From positions 925,798 through 989,797 of the forward strand of contig JAGGHK010000001.1 of NCBI GenBank assembly GCA_024104275.1: a stretch of 64,000 nt of DNA, written 5' to 3'. A program made the translations under genes and the position numbers. Below the pieces are notes generated by a model. The model was not told where the DNA came from. It did not search any database and saw only the letters and a program-made list of their open reading frames with translations. Below, in pieces: positions 36,614 to 46,396 of this stretch (positions are counted from its first letter, which is position 1; the number at the start of each line of letters is the position of its first letter). The stretch is from Bifidobacterium sp. Lineage in GTDB: Bacteria > Actinomycetota > Actinomycetes > Actinomycetales > Bifidobacteriaceae.

Positions 36614-37525
36614 CTAGACAAGCATGCCCAGCAGCAGCGCCACAAGGCAGACAGCCATCATGCCAGCCGTATGTGCGAAAGCCCATAGCGGCTTGCCGCC
36701 ACGCACCAGCTTCGCGCCTTCCACACTGGCGGTGCTGAACGTCGAATAGCCTCCGAGGAACCCGGAAGCAAGAAGGTATTGCAAGCTCGTCAGGCCGGGA
36801 TGAGTCATGCACCAGCCCGCGACCAGACCCATAGCCAGGCAGGCGGTGAGATTGACGACGATGGTGCCAGCGGGTAATGGAAGATGAACGCGATTGTTGA
36901 CCCAGGCATCGACGCTGTAGCGCGCGAAAGCGCCCAATCCGCCGATAAGCGATGCCACAAAAAGAAGACCAAAAGTGCCGCCGGCCTGCCAATGACGGCG
37001 ATTGACCAGCAATGCGGCAATGGCGACGCAGGCGAAGAGAACGAACGCGGCACCGATCAAAGGCCTATGCTTGGGCTCGGCGGAAGCACCATTGAGCCGC
37101 ACCCGACGTTCGCCGACCGCTTTGCCGACCGAAAGCCCCAGCATCGCGCACAACAGACCCACAACAATGCTGACCAGCAGATACGCCACGCCTGCTGCCG
37201 CTTGACCGTCTTTGACGCGCTTGCCTACTTCGAGCATGAAGGCGCTATACGTGGTGTACCCGCCGATCAGCCCGGTTCCCAGTGCGAGCCTGGTCGCTCT
37301 CCAAACGCCGATATCGGGGCCGAGAGCCGCCATATAAGCGGTGATAAATCCGAGAAGGAAGGCTCCGGTGAGATTGATCGCCATGGTCACGAAAGGCCAG
37401 ACGACATCGCTTGGCTGCAAAGCGCTCAACGCCAGCCGTACAAAAGACCCACAGGCCCCGCCGACGAACAGGCTTGCAGCGACCATCATCGTCGAAACAG
37501 CGGCAGAATCCGACCTTCTTGCCAT
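36614..37525 (-). CDS. crcB: Fused double CrcB/Fluc fluoride channel
   Basis: 303 residues from the ATG at 37525, which follows GGAGGTTCTGCC. Two CrcB domains are joined. Domain 1 (about 13-135) has CGSFVRLAL and GLIGGYTTYSAFM; domain 2 (about 185-303) has LGAFARYSVD, VNLTACL and GFLGGYSTFSTAS. Between them, residues 156-174 (LIGAAFVLFACVAIAALLV) form an extra membrane segment, so each half can face the opposite way. Ordinary bacterial Fluc is one 4-segment protein that dimerises antiparallel. This layout resembles eukaryotic FEX. Probably exports fluoride. No fluoride riboswitch is recognised upstream. Confidence 0.88.
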   Translation of the reverse strand: MARRSDSAAVSTMMVAASLFVGGACGSFVRLALSALQPSDVVWPFVTMAINLTGAFLLGFITAYMAALGPDIGVWRATRLALGTGLIGGYTTYSAFMLEVGKRVKDGQAAAGVAYLLVSIVVGLLCAMLGLSVGKAVGERRVRLNGASAEPKHRPLIGAAFVLFACVAIAALLVNRRHWQAGGTFGLLFVASLIGGLGAFARYSVDAWVNNRVHLPLPAGTIVVNLTACLAMGLVAGWCMTHPGLTSLQYLLASGFLGGYSTFSTASVEGAKLVRGGKPLWAFAHTAGMMAVCLVALLLGMLV

Positions 37526-37929
37526 GGCAGAACCTCCATTCACACCGTCGGCACCGGCTTGCAGCGGGTACACCCCACCTCGCGTACAAGCCAAAACCGC
37601 ATTCGGGCTCTTAAAATAATCCGTCAAGCTGACAAAACGATTTATATATGCACTTATCATTGATATGTCGTATATTTACATGTGTTTCTTGATAACCTTC
37701 GAAAAAACTTTATACACAAAGAGAGTCAAACAGATTTCAAAATCTGCTATTATATTTAATATCGTCGGTTTTCCAAGGAAAATCAATGACAGATAATACT
37801 AAAAACGTTTTAATAAACCCACGTTTGCAAGGCATTCGTCGAGCCTTCTAGTTATACCCTTAGAAAGGCTTGAGTTTTACTCTCTTTGGAGTACAACGTG
37901 GCATTGAGGAATTATCAGAGGGGATTGTC
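37526..37929. other. Long leader region between crcB and the NADH oxidase
   Basis: 404 AT-rich bases upstream of two divergent genes. It contains a small reading frame (37786-37851) and a hairpin at 37842-37870 described separately; also CAGATTTCAAAATCTG near 37730, a small palindrome. No other gene is visible. Confidence 0.4.
37786..37851 (+). CDS. Possible 21-residue leader peptide
   Basis: ATG preceded by AAGGAAAATCA, a good ribosome site at normal distance. Encodes MTDNTKNVLINPRLQGIRRA plus Phe, then TAG. Its last codons overlap the left arm of a hairpin (AGCCTTCT with AGAAAGGCT, 37842-37870) just before the NADH oxidase gene. It could be a regulatory upstream ORF; it could equally be chance. 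No homologue is known to me. Confidence 0.35.
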   Translation: MTDNTKNVLINPRLQGIRRAF

Positions 37930-39348
37930 ATGACCACAGTCGCTGTCATCGGATGCACACACGCAGGTACGTTTGCCGCCAATTCCATCCTTAAGAACCA
38001 TCCCGACTGGACGGTTGACGTCTTCGAGAAGAACGACACCGTCTCCTTCCTCTCCTGCGGCATCGCCCTGTGGGCCGGCAACCATGTCAGCAGCACGCAA
38101 AAGATGTTCTACACCTCGCCCGAGGAGCTCGAAAGCAATGGGGCGAGCATGCACATGCACCATGAGGTCACCGACATCGACGTCAAAGCCAAGAAGCTTG
38201 ACGCCACCGACCTTGAAACCGGCAAATCGAAACAGTACCGGTTCGACAAACTCGTCATCACCACGGGTTCCTCACCGGCTGCCCCCTTCATCCAGGGGCT
38301 TAGCGAAGCGCTCAAGAACGGCTCGGCGATGCTGTGCAAGGACTTCAACGACGGCAAGCGCATCGTCGAACGCGTGAAGAAGATCAAATCGGCCGTGGTG
38401 GTCGGAGCAGGGTATATCGGCTGCGAGCTGGCGGAGCAGTTGAGCACGCGCGGCATCAAGGTGACGCTCGTCGACGCGTTGCCGCATGTGCTCGACAACA
38501 ATTACGACAAGTCCGTCACCGATCAGGCCGAAGCTGCGTTCAAAGAACACGACGTGACGTTGGCCATGAACCAGAAGGTCGTCGCCTTCCGGCCGGAAAC
38601 CGGCAGCGACGTGGTGGAGGATTCCGGAGTCACCGTGGTCACCGAACTCGGCGAATACACCGCCGATCTGGCCGTGATAGGCGCAGGCTTCGTGCCGAAT
38701 ACCAGCCTGGTCTCCGCCCAGCTGTGCACGTTGGGCTATGGCGCCATCATCGTCGACAAATACATGCGCGCCGCAACCCCGGAAAACGACATCCTCGACG
38801 ACGTCTTCGCCGCCGGCGACTGCGCGACCGTGCATTTCAACCCGACGAATTCCGACGAATACCGTCCGCTGGCCACCAATGCCATCCGCGAGGCGATGCT
38901 GATCGGCGAGAACATCGAAGAACCGACCAAGGCCTACGCGGGCACGCAGGCCACCAGCGCCATCCAGCTTTACGATCTGTCGATGTCTTCCAGCGGCATG
39001 ACCTTGGATCTGGCCAACCGGCGCCATATCGAGGCCGACTCCGCGACCATCCAGGAAAACTACCGTCCGGAATTCATGCTCTCCACCACCCCGGTGACGG
39101 CGACCATCGTCTATGAGAAGGCTACCGGGCGCATTCTGGGTGCACAATTCGCCGCAAAGCACGACATCTCCATGGCGGCCAATCTTATTTCCGTAGCCAT
39201 TCAGGCAGGTTTCACGGTAGAGCAACTGGCTTCGACCGACATGCTCTTCCAGCCCAACTTCGACCAGCCGGTCAACTTCGTCAGCTCCCTGGCGATGGCC
39301 GCTGCAGACAAGCGCAGCAAAGAGAACAAAAACGCCAAGGAAGCATAA
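37930..39348 (+). CDS. nox: NADH oxidase / CoA-disulfide reductase family flavoprotein
   Basis: 472 residues from the ATG at 37930, preceded by AGAGGGGATTGTC. FAD Rossmann motif VAVIGCTHAGTFAANSIL, redox Cys in SFLSCGIALWAGN, NADH-binding VVVGAGYIGCELAEQLS, and FAD motif DDVFAAGDCATVHFN. This family reduces oxygen to water with NADH. In an anaerobe such as a bifidobacterium that gives oxygen tolerance and NAD regeneration. Whether it makes water or peroxide is not read from sequence, but the single active Cys fits the water-forming type. Confidence 0.88.
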   Translation: MTTVAVIGCTHAGTFAANSILKNHPDWTVDVFEKNDTVSFLSCGIALWAGNHVSSTQKMFYTSPEELESNGASMHMHHEVTDIDVKAKKLDATDLETGKSKQYRFDKLVITTGSSPAAPFIQGLSEALKNGSAMLCKDFNDGKRIVERVKKIKSAVVVGAGYIGCELAEQLSTRGIKVTLVDALPHVLDNNYDKSVTDQAEAAFKEHDVTLAMNQKVVAFRPETGSDVVEDSGVTVVTELGEYTADLAVIGAGFVPNTSLVSAQLCTLGYGAIIVDKYMRAATPENDILDDVFAAGDCATVHFNPTNSDEYRPLATNAIREAMLIGENIEEPTKAYAGTQATSAIQLYDLSMSSSGMTLDLANRRHIEADSATIQENYRPEFMLSTTPVTATIVYEKATGRILGAQFAAKHDISMAANLISVAIQAGFTVEQLASTDMLFQPNFDQPVNFVSSLAMAAADKRSKENKNAKEA

Positions 39349-39431
39349 GAAGAAATAAAATAAGGATAGAACCTCTGGATTGATGACCGCCGAGGGGTAT
39401 TCCAACGGTATCATCCGATGCAGTATCGTCT

Positions 39432-39468
39432 CAGCCCGGTCCGCGAATCAACAACGCGGACCGGGCTG
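39432..39468 (+). terminator. Terminator downstream of the NADH oxidase gene
   Basis: CAGCCCGGTCCGCG pairs exactly with its complement around a AATCAACAA loop, then AATTGTTTCG. Confidence 0.85.
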
Positions 39469-39522
39469 AATTGTTTCGTCAATCACTTGGCGAATCCATA
39501 AGCATGTCAGTACGCCATTGCG

Positions 39523-40938
39523 TCAGTATGCGCCTGCGATAACCCGGTCCAGATCCGCGATAAGGTCGGAAGGCTCTTCGAGTCCGATGGAAAGCCGCAG
39601 CAAATGATCATCGACACCGGCGGCACGACGATAGTCGCCCGGAACCTCGCGGTGCGTGATGCGCGCCGGATTGACGATCAGCGAATGCGTGTCGCCAATG
39701 TTGGGGACGTAGGAAAACACACGCACGGCATTGACCACACGATTGATATGTGATTCGTCGCCTTCCAAACGGAAGGAAAGCACCGGGCCGATGCCGTCTG
39801 GGAAATAGCGGTCGGCGAGCGGCTTGTCGGCGCTGGAATCGAGGCCGGAGTAATTGACCTGAGCGACATGCGGCACTGTTTCCAGATGACGTGCGATTTC
39901 AAGAGCGGTGTCGGTTTCACGACGGAACCGCTGCGGCAGCGTCTCCAAACCGATGAGCTGCAGATAGGCGTTGGCCGGCGACATCACCGCGCCGAGATTG
40001 TGCAGGTATTTGATGCGTACGCGACCGGCGAAAGCGGCGTTACCGTAAGCCTCGACGAAACTTTTCCAGATGCCTTTCCTCTCGTCGCTGATCACCAGTT
40101 CCTTTTGCGTGAATTGCGGGAAACGGCCGTTGGCCCAGTCGAACTTGCCTGAGTCTACAACCACACCCCCCAAGGCGTTGCCGTGCCCGCTGATGCCCTT
40201 GGTGGTGGAATGGACAACGACATCGGCGCCGAACTCGATTGGACGGAACAGGTATGGTGTCGGCACGGTGTTGTCGACGATGAGGGCGACGCCGTGGCGA
40301 TGAAGCATGCTGGCAAGGGGCTCAATATCGGTGATTTTGGTGGAGGGATTAGCCACGGATTCCGCGAAGACTGCGCGGGTATCAGGCGTGATTTTCGATT
40401 CGACCTCGGCAATATCGTTGATATCCTCGACGAAATCGGTATGGATGCCGAACTGCGGGAAGAAACTTTCCATCGCATCGATGGAGGCACCGTAAAGGTC
40501 TTTGGGAGCGATGAGCCTGCCACCGCCCTCGGCAGCACATAGCAACGCGAACGACACCGCAGCCATGCCCGACGCCAGCGCGACCGCCGAAACTCCGCCC
40601 TCGAGGTCGGCCAGACGGCGTTCCAGCGCATCAACCGTGGGATTGGCGCAACGTGAGTACGAGAATCCCTCGATTTCGCCGGAGGAAAGGCCGTCGCCGC
40701 GAACCGCGTCGTGCATGGCGAAAGCGGCGCTCTGATAGATCGGGATGCTTACCGAACCGTTGTGTTCGTACGGGTCGTAGCCGGCGTGAACGGCACGGGT
40801 TTCGAAGGCCAGTTGCGGCTTTTGGCGTCTTGCTTCTTGGGAACCGTTAATCGGTGAATCGCTGGCTGAGGAATCGTAGGCTTGGGAATCATCGAATTTT
40901 GGACAGCCCGCCAAACCGTTTTCGGTGTCACTGGACAT
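39523..40938 (-). CDS. O-acetylhomoserine sulfhydrylase-like PLP enzyme
   Basis: 471 residues from the ATG at 40938, after GGGGGAGCGCT. The first about 45 residues are a low-complexity extension. The Cys/Met metabolism PLP domain follows: ETRAVHAGYDPYEHNGSVSI, YSRCANPTVDALERRLADLE, VALASGMAAVSFAL and the PLP-lysine motif VVHSTTKGISGHGNALGG. The length and GISGHGNALGG form suit MetY (sulfide plus O-acetylhomoserine to homocysteine) more than cystathionine gamma-synthase. Monocistronic. Confidence 0.82.
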   Translation of the reverse strand: MSSDTENGLAGCPKFDDSQAYDSSASDSPINGSQEARRQKPQLAFETRAVHAGYDPYEHNGSVSIPIYQSAAFAMHDAVRGDGLSSGEIEGFSYSRCANPTVDALERRLADLEGGVSAVALASGMAAVSFALLCAAEGGGRLIAPKDLYGASIDAMESFFPQFGIHTDFVEDINDIAEVESKITPDTRAVFAESVANPSTKITDIEPLASMLHRHGVALIVDNTVPTPYLFRPIEFGADVVVHSTTKGISGHGNALGGVVVDSGKFDWANGRFPQFTQKELVISDERKGIWKSFVEAYGNAAFAGRVRIKYLHNLGAVMSPANAYLQLIGLETLPQRFRRETDTALEIARHLETVPHVAQVNYSGLDSSADKPLADRYFPDGIGPVLSFRLEGDESHINRVVNAVRVFSYVPNIGDTHSLIVNPARITHREVPGDYRRAAGVDDHLLRLSIGLEEPSDLIADLDRVIAGAY

Positions 40939-41097
40939 AGCGCTCCCCCAATATCTTCTCGATTTCGATAAATGTTTTGATACTACGTTACCGTGCAGGG
41001 CCTTCGCCGCCACGCGTCTTGCCATATCAAAAATCTATACATGGTTCATGGAGCTACAAGAGGCAACGTAAATGGCGGGGATTCACAAATGAAAAAA

Positions 41098-41134
41098 CAC
41101 GTGCGCATGCATCTTTGGAATGCATGCGCACGTG
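41098..41134 (-). terminator. Terminator of the MacB-like ABC gene
   Basis: CACGTGCGCATGCA pairs with its complement around TCTTTGGAA. Read on the minus strand it is followed by TTTTTTCATTTG. Confidence 0.85.
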
Positions 41135-41152
41135 CCATGATTGAGAGAAGGG

Positions 41153-44035
41153 TTATTCGGTGCGCAACGCCGTGGCCGGGTCCTGTTTGGCGGCCTTGCG
41201 AGACGGGATGAGCCCGCCGATCAAGGTGAGGACCACCGACAGGATAATGAGTATTATCGCGCCGGAAAGCGGCAGCGCGGCGTTGACGCGGTTGGTGCCC
41301 ATGAAGTGGTGCATCACCGCGTTGCCAGGCACGATCAGTATCAGCGTGACCACGATGCCTATCACGCCTGCACACAGGCCGATGATGCCCGTCTCGGCGT
41401 TGAAGACCGTGGAGACGTTGTGCTTCGAGGCCCCCATCGCGCGCAGGATGCCGATCTCCTTGGTGCGTTCGAGCACCGAGATGTAGGTGATGATGCCGAT
41501 CATGATCGACGAAACGACCAGCGAGACCGCGACAAAGGCGATCAGGACGTAGGTGATGACGTTGATGATGGTGGTCACCGAGTTCATCATCAGACCCGCG
41601 TAATCGGTGTAGACGATGCGGTCCTTCTTCTTGGCGCCATCGTTGTAGCTCTTGATGGCATCTTCGATCTTGTTTTTCGCCTCGAAACTGTCGGCGTAGA
41701 TCTTGATGGAGCTCGGGGCGTCACGGCCGATGACGCCGAAATCGGCGAGGTTGCCGTTGTAGGTGCCGGTGGAGACGTACTGGTTGTAGATCGAGACCAG
41801 CACGTTCTCGGGGGCCGTGGCGAGGTAGTTGCTGAAGGCCTGTGCCACCTGCTGCTCATCCATGCCGGAGACCGCTTCCTGCGGATTGCTGGCCACGGCG
41901 GCGTTTCCGGCGGCGGCCGCGGCGGCGTTACGTTGCTGGGTGACTTCGGCGGATTGGCCGGAGCTTGCCGCACCCATGCCACCGGGCGCCTGGGTCATCA
42001 GGCTCTTGGCCATGTTCGCTTGGTCGGAGACGGGCAGTGAAGCCACATAAGCCTTGGCGTTGGCGGCCTTGGTCGCGTCGTCGGAAGGCGCGAAGGTCAT
42101 ACCGTTCAAGATGTTATGGCTGGAATCGGCTTTCTGCGCGTTGACGATTTCACTGGATTTGGTGTAGTCGATCAGCGAATTGGTGAGCATGCGCGTATAG
42201 CCGATGCCCGGCGCCAGCGGCGTAGTCTTGGCATTCGCGTCGGCCCGGATCACACCCACGACCTTGAGCTTCACCGCGGCCTGCGAGTCCATGAGCTTGC
42301 CGACCTGATCGGCGTCATTGCCCACATATTTGAAGTGACCATCGGCACCCTTGACATATTGGTCAGCTGCAGGCAAAAGCGTCAGCGACTGGTTCATCGC
42401 CTTCGAATAGTCGATGCGGGAGGTGTTGGTCTTGACTTTCTCACCGCTGTTCAAACGGTTCATCATATCGTTGTAATCAGCGCTCGGGAGCAGGCCAAGC
42501 TCGTAGACCTGGGTCAGCGGGATCTCGTTGTTTTTGTCGAGCACCAGCACCACCTGATCGCTCGATTTGGGCCAGTGGCCCTTGACCACCTGATAGTTAT
42601 CGGTAATCACCGAGCTGATCGGCTGCTTGTCGGCGTGTTCGCCTGGCATGATTTCGGCAAATGCAGACGGTGCCTTGTTGTTGTCGTCCTTGCCGGTGAT
42701 TTTCGATATCTGCATAGATTGCAGACTTCCAAGATCACTGGATGACGAATTGAGTCCGGCGACAATACTCGCTCCGGACTGCGCCGCGACGGAACTACCC
42801 CCTACTTTCACGCCATCGACGTCCACAAGCGTGTCCTTGGAATCGTGGGTGAACACGGAGAATTTGGGGGAATAGGAATATTGGATGCCGACGTCGCCGA
42901 CATACTTGCGCACGTCGTTGCCGGGCTTGTCGAGGTACTGCTTGAAGGGACTCAGGTTGTTGCTGGTGATGCCGTTGGTCACCGATGCCGCGCCCTTGAC
43001 GCTGGAATCGTCGGGGTAGATGCCGTTGCGCGGCTTGGTCTTCTCCTTGGAATCGGCGGCGGCCTGGGCGGTGTCCATGATCTTGTTCATATCGAAGGTC
43101 TGCTCATTGATCTCTATGGGGTACGAGGTCAGTGTCTCCTTCTGGATATCCGCGATATAGCGGTTCACACCGGTGGAAACCGAAAGAATCAGAGCAATAC
43201 CGATAATGCCTATTGAACCGGCGAACGAGGTGAGAATGGTACGGGCCTTCTTGCTTTTGAGGTTGTTGAAGCTCAGCGCGACCGCCGTGGCGAACGACAT
43301 CGAGGCCTTGCCCATCGTGCGATGGACGGCAGGCTTCTCATCAGCCATTTCCTCGGGTTCTACAGGTCTGGAATCACCGCGAATCACACCGTCCTTGAGC
43401 TCGACGATACGGTTGGCGTATTGGTGGGCGAGGTCGGGGTTGTGCGTGACCATGACGACCAGGCGGTCCCTCGCCACCTCTTTGAGCAGGTCCATGATCT
43501 GCACGGAAGTCTCGGAATCGAGCGCGCCCGTCGGCTCATCGGCCAGGACGATGCTCGGATCGTTGACCAGTGCGCGGGCGATGGCGACGCGCTGCATCTG
43601 CCCGCCGGAAAGCTGGTTCGGCAACTTGTTGATGTGCTCGCCCAGCCCGACCTTCTGCAGGGCCTCTTCCGCACGCTTGCGGCGATCGGCGCGCGAGACG
43701 CCGGAGATGGTCAGGGCCAGCTCGACGTTGGAAAGGATGGTCTGGTGCGGGATGAGGTTGTAGCTTTGGAAAACGAAGCCGACCGTATGGTTGCGGTAGG
43801 AATCCCAGTCACGGTCCTTGTATTTCTTAGTCGACGTGCCGTTGATCACGAGGTCGCCGGAATCGTAACGGTCGAGCCCGCCGATGATGTTCAGGAGCGT
43901 GGTCTTGCCAGAGCCGGATGGCCCCAGAATCGCGACGAACTCGTTGTCGCGCAAGGTGAGGCTCACATGGTCCAGCGCCTGCTGGACGAAATCGCCCGTC
44001 TTATACTGCTTGCTGATGTCTTTGATCTGTAGCAC
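41153..44035 (-). CDS. Fused ABC transporter ATPase-permease (MacB/FtsX-like)
   Basis: 960 residues. ATPase domain (1-235) with Walker [15 protein letters not shown], signature [19 protein letters not shown], Walker [15 protein letters not shown] and [12 protein letters not shown] membrane segment at about 262-285 follows, then a long extracytoplasmic region (about 300-810, including [16 protein letters not shown] and an Ala/Gln/Met-rich stretch), and three FtsX-type segments near the C-terminus. MacB-type transporters pump peptides or sense envelope stress. No regulator is adjacent. Self-contained gene with its own terminator. Confidence 0.88.
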   Translation of the reverse strand: MLQIKDISKQYKTGDFVQQALDHVSLTLRDNEFVAILGPSGSGKTTLLNIIGGLDRYDSGDLVINGTSTKKYKDRDWDSYRNHTVGFVFQSYNLIPHQTILSNVELALTISGVSRADRRKRAEEALQKVGLGEHINKLPNQLSGGQMQRVAIARALVNDPSIVLADEPTGALDSETSVQIMDLLKEVARDRLVVMVTHNPDLAHQYANRIVELKDGVIRGDSRPVEPEEMADEKPAVHRTMGKASMSFATAVALSFNNLKSKKARTILTSFAGSIGIIGIALILSVSTGVNRYIADIQKETLTSYPIEINEQTFDMNKIMDTAQAAADSKEKTKPRNGIYPDDSSVKGAASVTNGITSNNLSPFKQYLDKPGNDVRKYVGDVGIQYSYSPKFSVFTHDSKDTLVDVDGVKVGGSSVAAQSGASIVAGLNSSSSDLGSLQSMQISKITGKDDNNKAPSAFAEIMPGEHADKQPISSVITDNYQVVKGHWPKSSDQVVLVLDKNNEIPLTQVYELGLLPSADYNDMMNRLNSGEKVKTNTSRIDYSKAMNQSLTLLPAADQYVKGADGHFKYVGNDADQVGKLMDSQAAVKLKVVGVIRADANAKTTPLAPGIGYTRMLTNSLIDYTKSSEIVNAQKADSSHNILNGMTFAPSDDATKAANAKAYVASLPVSDQANMAKSLMTQAPGGMGAASSGQSAEVTQQRNAAAAAAGNAAVASNPQEAVSGMDEQQVAQAFSNYLATAPENVLVSIYNQYVSTGTYNGNLADFGVIGRDAPSSIKIYADSFEAKNKIEDAIKSYNDGAKKKDRIVYTDYAGLMMNSVTTIINVITYVLIAFVAVSLVVSSIMIGIITYISVLERTKEIGILRAMGASKHNVSTVFNAETGIIGLCAGVIGIVVTLILIVPGNAVMHHFMGTNRVNAALPLSGAIILIILSVVLTLIGGLIPSRKAAKQDPATALRTE

Positions 44036-44185
44036 GAATTCCCTGCCTGCCTAATTGTCGCGTTTCTCGTCGCGTTTCTCGCCACACCAAAACTTAGTTC
44101 TGCTACTCTACCCCAATGCACGGCCTTGGACTCAAAATTTCTTGAGACTTTAGACGATAATGCAAAAACATGTATAATTGATTCT

Positions 44186-44358
44186 GAAGCTTATGCTTCC
44201 GTATCGGCTAATACGTTAGCTCGCCGCCGGCTGGGAATGGCGTCAACCCAGATAGTCCGAGTCGTCGGACGAAAAAAATAACGGCAAGAACGGCAGCGCC
44301 GTAAGCCTTCGCGAGAGGCAGCCAGGAGGGTACCCTACCTGCGGGGCGGTATCCTCCT
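44186..44358 (+). ncRNA. Candidate structured leader with seven consecutive hairpins
   Basis: Seven stems follow each other: 44186-44199 (GAAGC/GCTTC), 44200-44215 (CGTAT/ATACG), 44231-44251 (CTGGG/CCCAG), 44255-44270 (GTCCGA/TCGGAC), 44281-44302 (ACGGC/GCCGT), 44305-44319 (GCCT/AGGC) and 44324-44358 (AGGAGG/CCTCCT). It ends 28 bases before the start of a broken PBECR4-like gene. It matches no riboswitch that I know. The poly-A at 44272-44278 is T-rich on the minus strand, so a minus-strand terminator is an alternative for the hairpin at 44281. Confidence 0.4.
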
Positions 44359-44386
44359 TCACTTATCAATGCAGATAGGAGGTACG

Positions 44387-44987
44387 GTGGCGAATCCTCA
44401 GCATCGTCAACAAGACGTTAAACACATCATTGAAGAATGTGCTGGTAACTATGAGAAAAATCTATTGAACCGATATGTGCTTTTTGGACCAACAGACGGA
44501 AGTCACCCATACGAAACCTTCTTCCCGGCCGAATGTTTCTTTCATTTGTGCGGATTGGAATATAAGAATAAATGACAGAAGGTCTCAGCAAAGAAATTCT
44601 TTGAACTGGCTCTCGAACACCGCATAGACGCAGGGGTTATTTACACCGAAGTACTCGCGTTATACAGCTCTGAAACTCTCAATTCTTCCACGTCTCGTTC
44701 GCATTGATGGATATGCCTCCAAATTTGTTTTCCCGTTCCCCTCTCTCGTCTTCGGCAAAACAAAAGCAGAATTTGCTGTCTATAACGGTGACGTCATTAT
44801 GGGCTTCCGAATGGATTATGCCAAATCAAAAGCGTACGTTCCTTGTACAGCTCTATGCGAACGGATGCCAAAATTACACGCTGAGAAGAACATCGGCTTC
44901 GTTAAGAAAACCCGACCCCAAACGATTAAGTCCAAACCGTGGATACATCCTGATTATGGGGATATAGGCCAGAATGTGTGTCTGTAG
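44387..44987 (+). pseudogene. Broken PBECR4-like nuclease gene
   Basis: GTG start at 44387 after a perfect AGGAGGTACG site. The frame reads VANPQHRQQDVKHIIEECAG, then YVLFGPTDGSHPYETFFPAE and FHLCGLEYKNK, hits a TGA at 44573, then continues in the same frame QKVSAKKFFELALEHRIDAG, VIYTEVLALYSSETL. A one-base shift near 44681 restores SILPRLVRIDGYASKF, VYNGDVIMGFRMDY and NIGFVKKTRPQTIKSKPWIH. The pattern resembles PBECR4 phage-barnase/ColE5/RelE-like domains. Its end lies at the IS boundary. Two lesions make it non-functional as read. It is much more AT-rich than the core genes. Confidence 0.55.
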
Positions 44988-46301
44988 TCGGTTTTGAGGG
45001 GTTGTCCCGTAATGGCCTTGTGACGGTTCGAAAGTGTCGGGCGACACTTTCGGGGGCGGCCGGAATGTGTGTCCGGAACGGGGCCGGGCCGTTGTGGCGT
45101 AAGGGTTCCGGCCTGTTCGAATGTGCCGTGTTCGATGGAGGCATGGAGACACCCCTGTGCGCCGACTGCGGCGGGAGGATGAAGAGGAACGGAACCACCG
45201 GCGCGGGCGGGACCCGGTGGCGGTGCAAGGTGTGCGGGGCGTCGCGCACCCGTTCCTACGACCGTGCCTCCGAGGACCTCCGGAAGGGCCTGGAATGGCT
45301 GTTCTCGGGGAACACGCAGGCCGGCGCGGGCGTGGCCGCGCGCACGCTGCGCCGGGGCGACGGGCTGATGCGGCGGCTGAACCCGCCCGTCCCCGTGGTG
45401 CGGGAACGGCACGACGTGGTGCAGGTCGACGGCATCCGGCTGCACCGGCGGGCCGTGGCCCTGATCGCCGTGGCCGACGGGCACGTCATCGGCTGGCGGG
45501 TCGCGAGGAGCGGGAACGGCCGGGCCTGGATGGAGCTGATGCGCCGCACCGCCCCGCCCGGGGTCCTGGTCTGCGACGGCGGCAACGGCATCGGCAAGGC
45601 CATGAAGGCCGTATGGCCCGGCACCCGGATGCAGCGCTGCCTGTTCCACGTCTGCATGAACATCACCGTCCTGACCGGCAAACGGCCCAAACTGGAGGCC
45701 GGCAGGGAACTGCTGAAACTGGCCCGGCGGCTCAGCCGGGTCAGGGACGCCGGCATGATGGCGGACTGGCTCGCCGCCTACAACCAGCGGGAGCAGGACT
45801 GCAGGGACTTCCTGGACGAGAAGAGCGAATACGCCGACGCCCACCAGCGCCTGGCGCGCGCCCGCGCCATGATCCGCAGGCGGATCGCCGAACACGTCAT
45901 GGACACGTTCATCACCATGGCCGGCGAATGCGAGGAGCCGATACCGCCGACCGACAACCTCGTCGAGTCATGGAACCGGCGGCTGCGCGACATGCTCCGC
46001 AACCACAACGGCCTGCCCCTGGCCCACGGGATCAAGGCCATCCGCCGGTGGTGCCACATGCACACCGGACACCCCGAAAGCCCCGCATGGCTCGCCGCCC
46101 ACGCCATCACCGACCAGCAGGTCGAACGGCTCAACGAGCAGGCATGGGAACACTCGCCCGAAGGCGCGGCACGAACCCTCGGCACGCCAGAGACCCGGGG
46201 CACCGGCATCGACCGGAACGAATTCCACACCCCGACCAGATACCCCAACCAGACCGACTAAAAAACAGGACCGCCAGACACACAATTTGGCCTATAACCC
46301 C
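44958..46301 (+). mobile_element. IS1249-type insertion sequence (IS256 family)
   Basis: Ends are 27-base imperfect inverted repeats (left GGGGATATAGGCCAGAATGT..., right the matching ...ATTTGGCCTATAACCCC) with three mismatches. The transposase fills the interior. I find no target duplication at the flanks: a PBECR4-like pseudogene stops at the left end and a ThiD fragment starts at the right end, which points to a deletion or recombination after insertion. Confidence 0.82.
45143..46261 (+). CDS. IS1249-group transposase
   Basis: 372 residues from the ATG at 45143. The N-terminus is a zinc ribbon, METPLCADCGGRMKRNG then RWRCKVCGASRTRSYD. The DDE region shows VVQVDGIRLHRRAVALIAVA (first Asp), VLVCDGGNGIGKAMKAV (second Asp), CLFHVCMNITVLTGKRPKL and the Glu-bearing PTDNLVESWNRRLRDML. 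The sequence is notably GC-rich (about 65-70%), unlike the AT-rich flanks, showing a different origin. A longer open frame to 44978 exists but overlaps the left repeat. Confidence 0.88.
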   Translation: METPLCADCGGRMKRNGTTGAGGTRWRCKVCGASRTRSYDRASEDLRKGLEWLFSGNTQAGAGVAARTLRRGDGLMRRLNPPVPVVRERHDVVQVDGIRLHRRAVALIAVADGHVIGWRVARSGNGRAWMELMRRTAPPGVLVCDGGNGIGKAMKAVWPGTRMQRCLFHVCMNITVLTGKRPKLEAGRELLKLARRLSRVRDAGMMADWLAAYNQREQDCRDFLDEKSEYADAHQRLARARAMIRRRIAEHVMDTFITMAGECEEPIPPTDNLVESWNRRLRDMLRNHNGLPLAHGIKAIRRWCHMHTGHPESPAWLAAHAITDQQVERLNEQAWEHSPEGAARTLGTPETRGTGIDRNEFHTPTRYPNQTD

Positions 46302-46396
46302 GGAAAGACTATCTCACCGGTTGCATCGCCGCTGGGCTCGACCTCGGAGCCGGATCCGGACCGATGGACCACGCCTGGGCTTGGCGAAACTGTTGA
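46302..46396 (+). pseudogene. ThiD-like kinase C-terminal fragment
   Basis: The frame reads [20 protein letters not shown] then [10 protein letters not shown] and stop. It matches the conserved end of hydroxymethylpyrimidine kinases (AK-D-Y-L-T-x-A-I ... GxGxGPxxH), as does the end of the intact ThiD domain just downstream. It begins exactly at the IS end, so the rest of the gene was lost. Confidence 0.55.

Noticed and set aside
37526-37700. Fluoride riboswitch upstream of crcB
   Set aside because: The expected GGNGATGG...CTGATGGC elements cannot be found on the minus strand.
44036-44368. A CRISPR array or tracrRNA near the Cas9-derived gene
   Set aside because: No direct repeats of 28-37 bases with regular spacers are present here or near 48.5-50.1 kb, and the hairpins do not share an anti-repeat.
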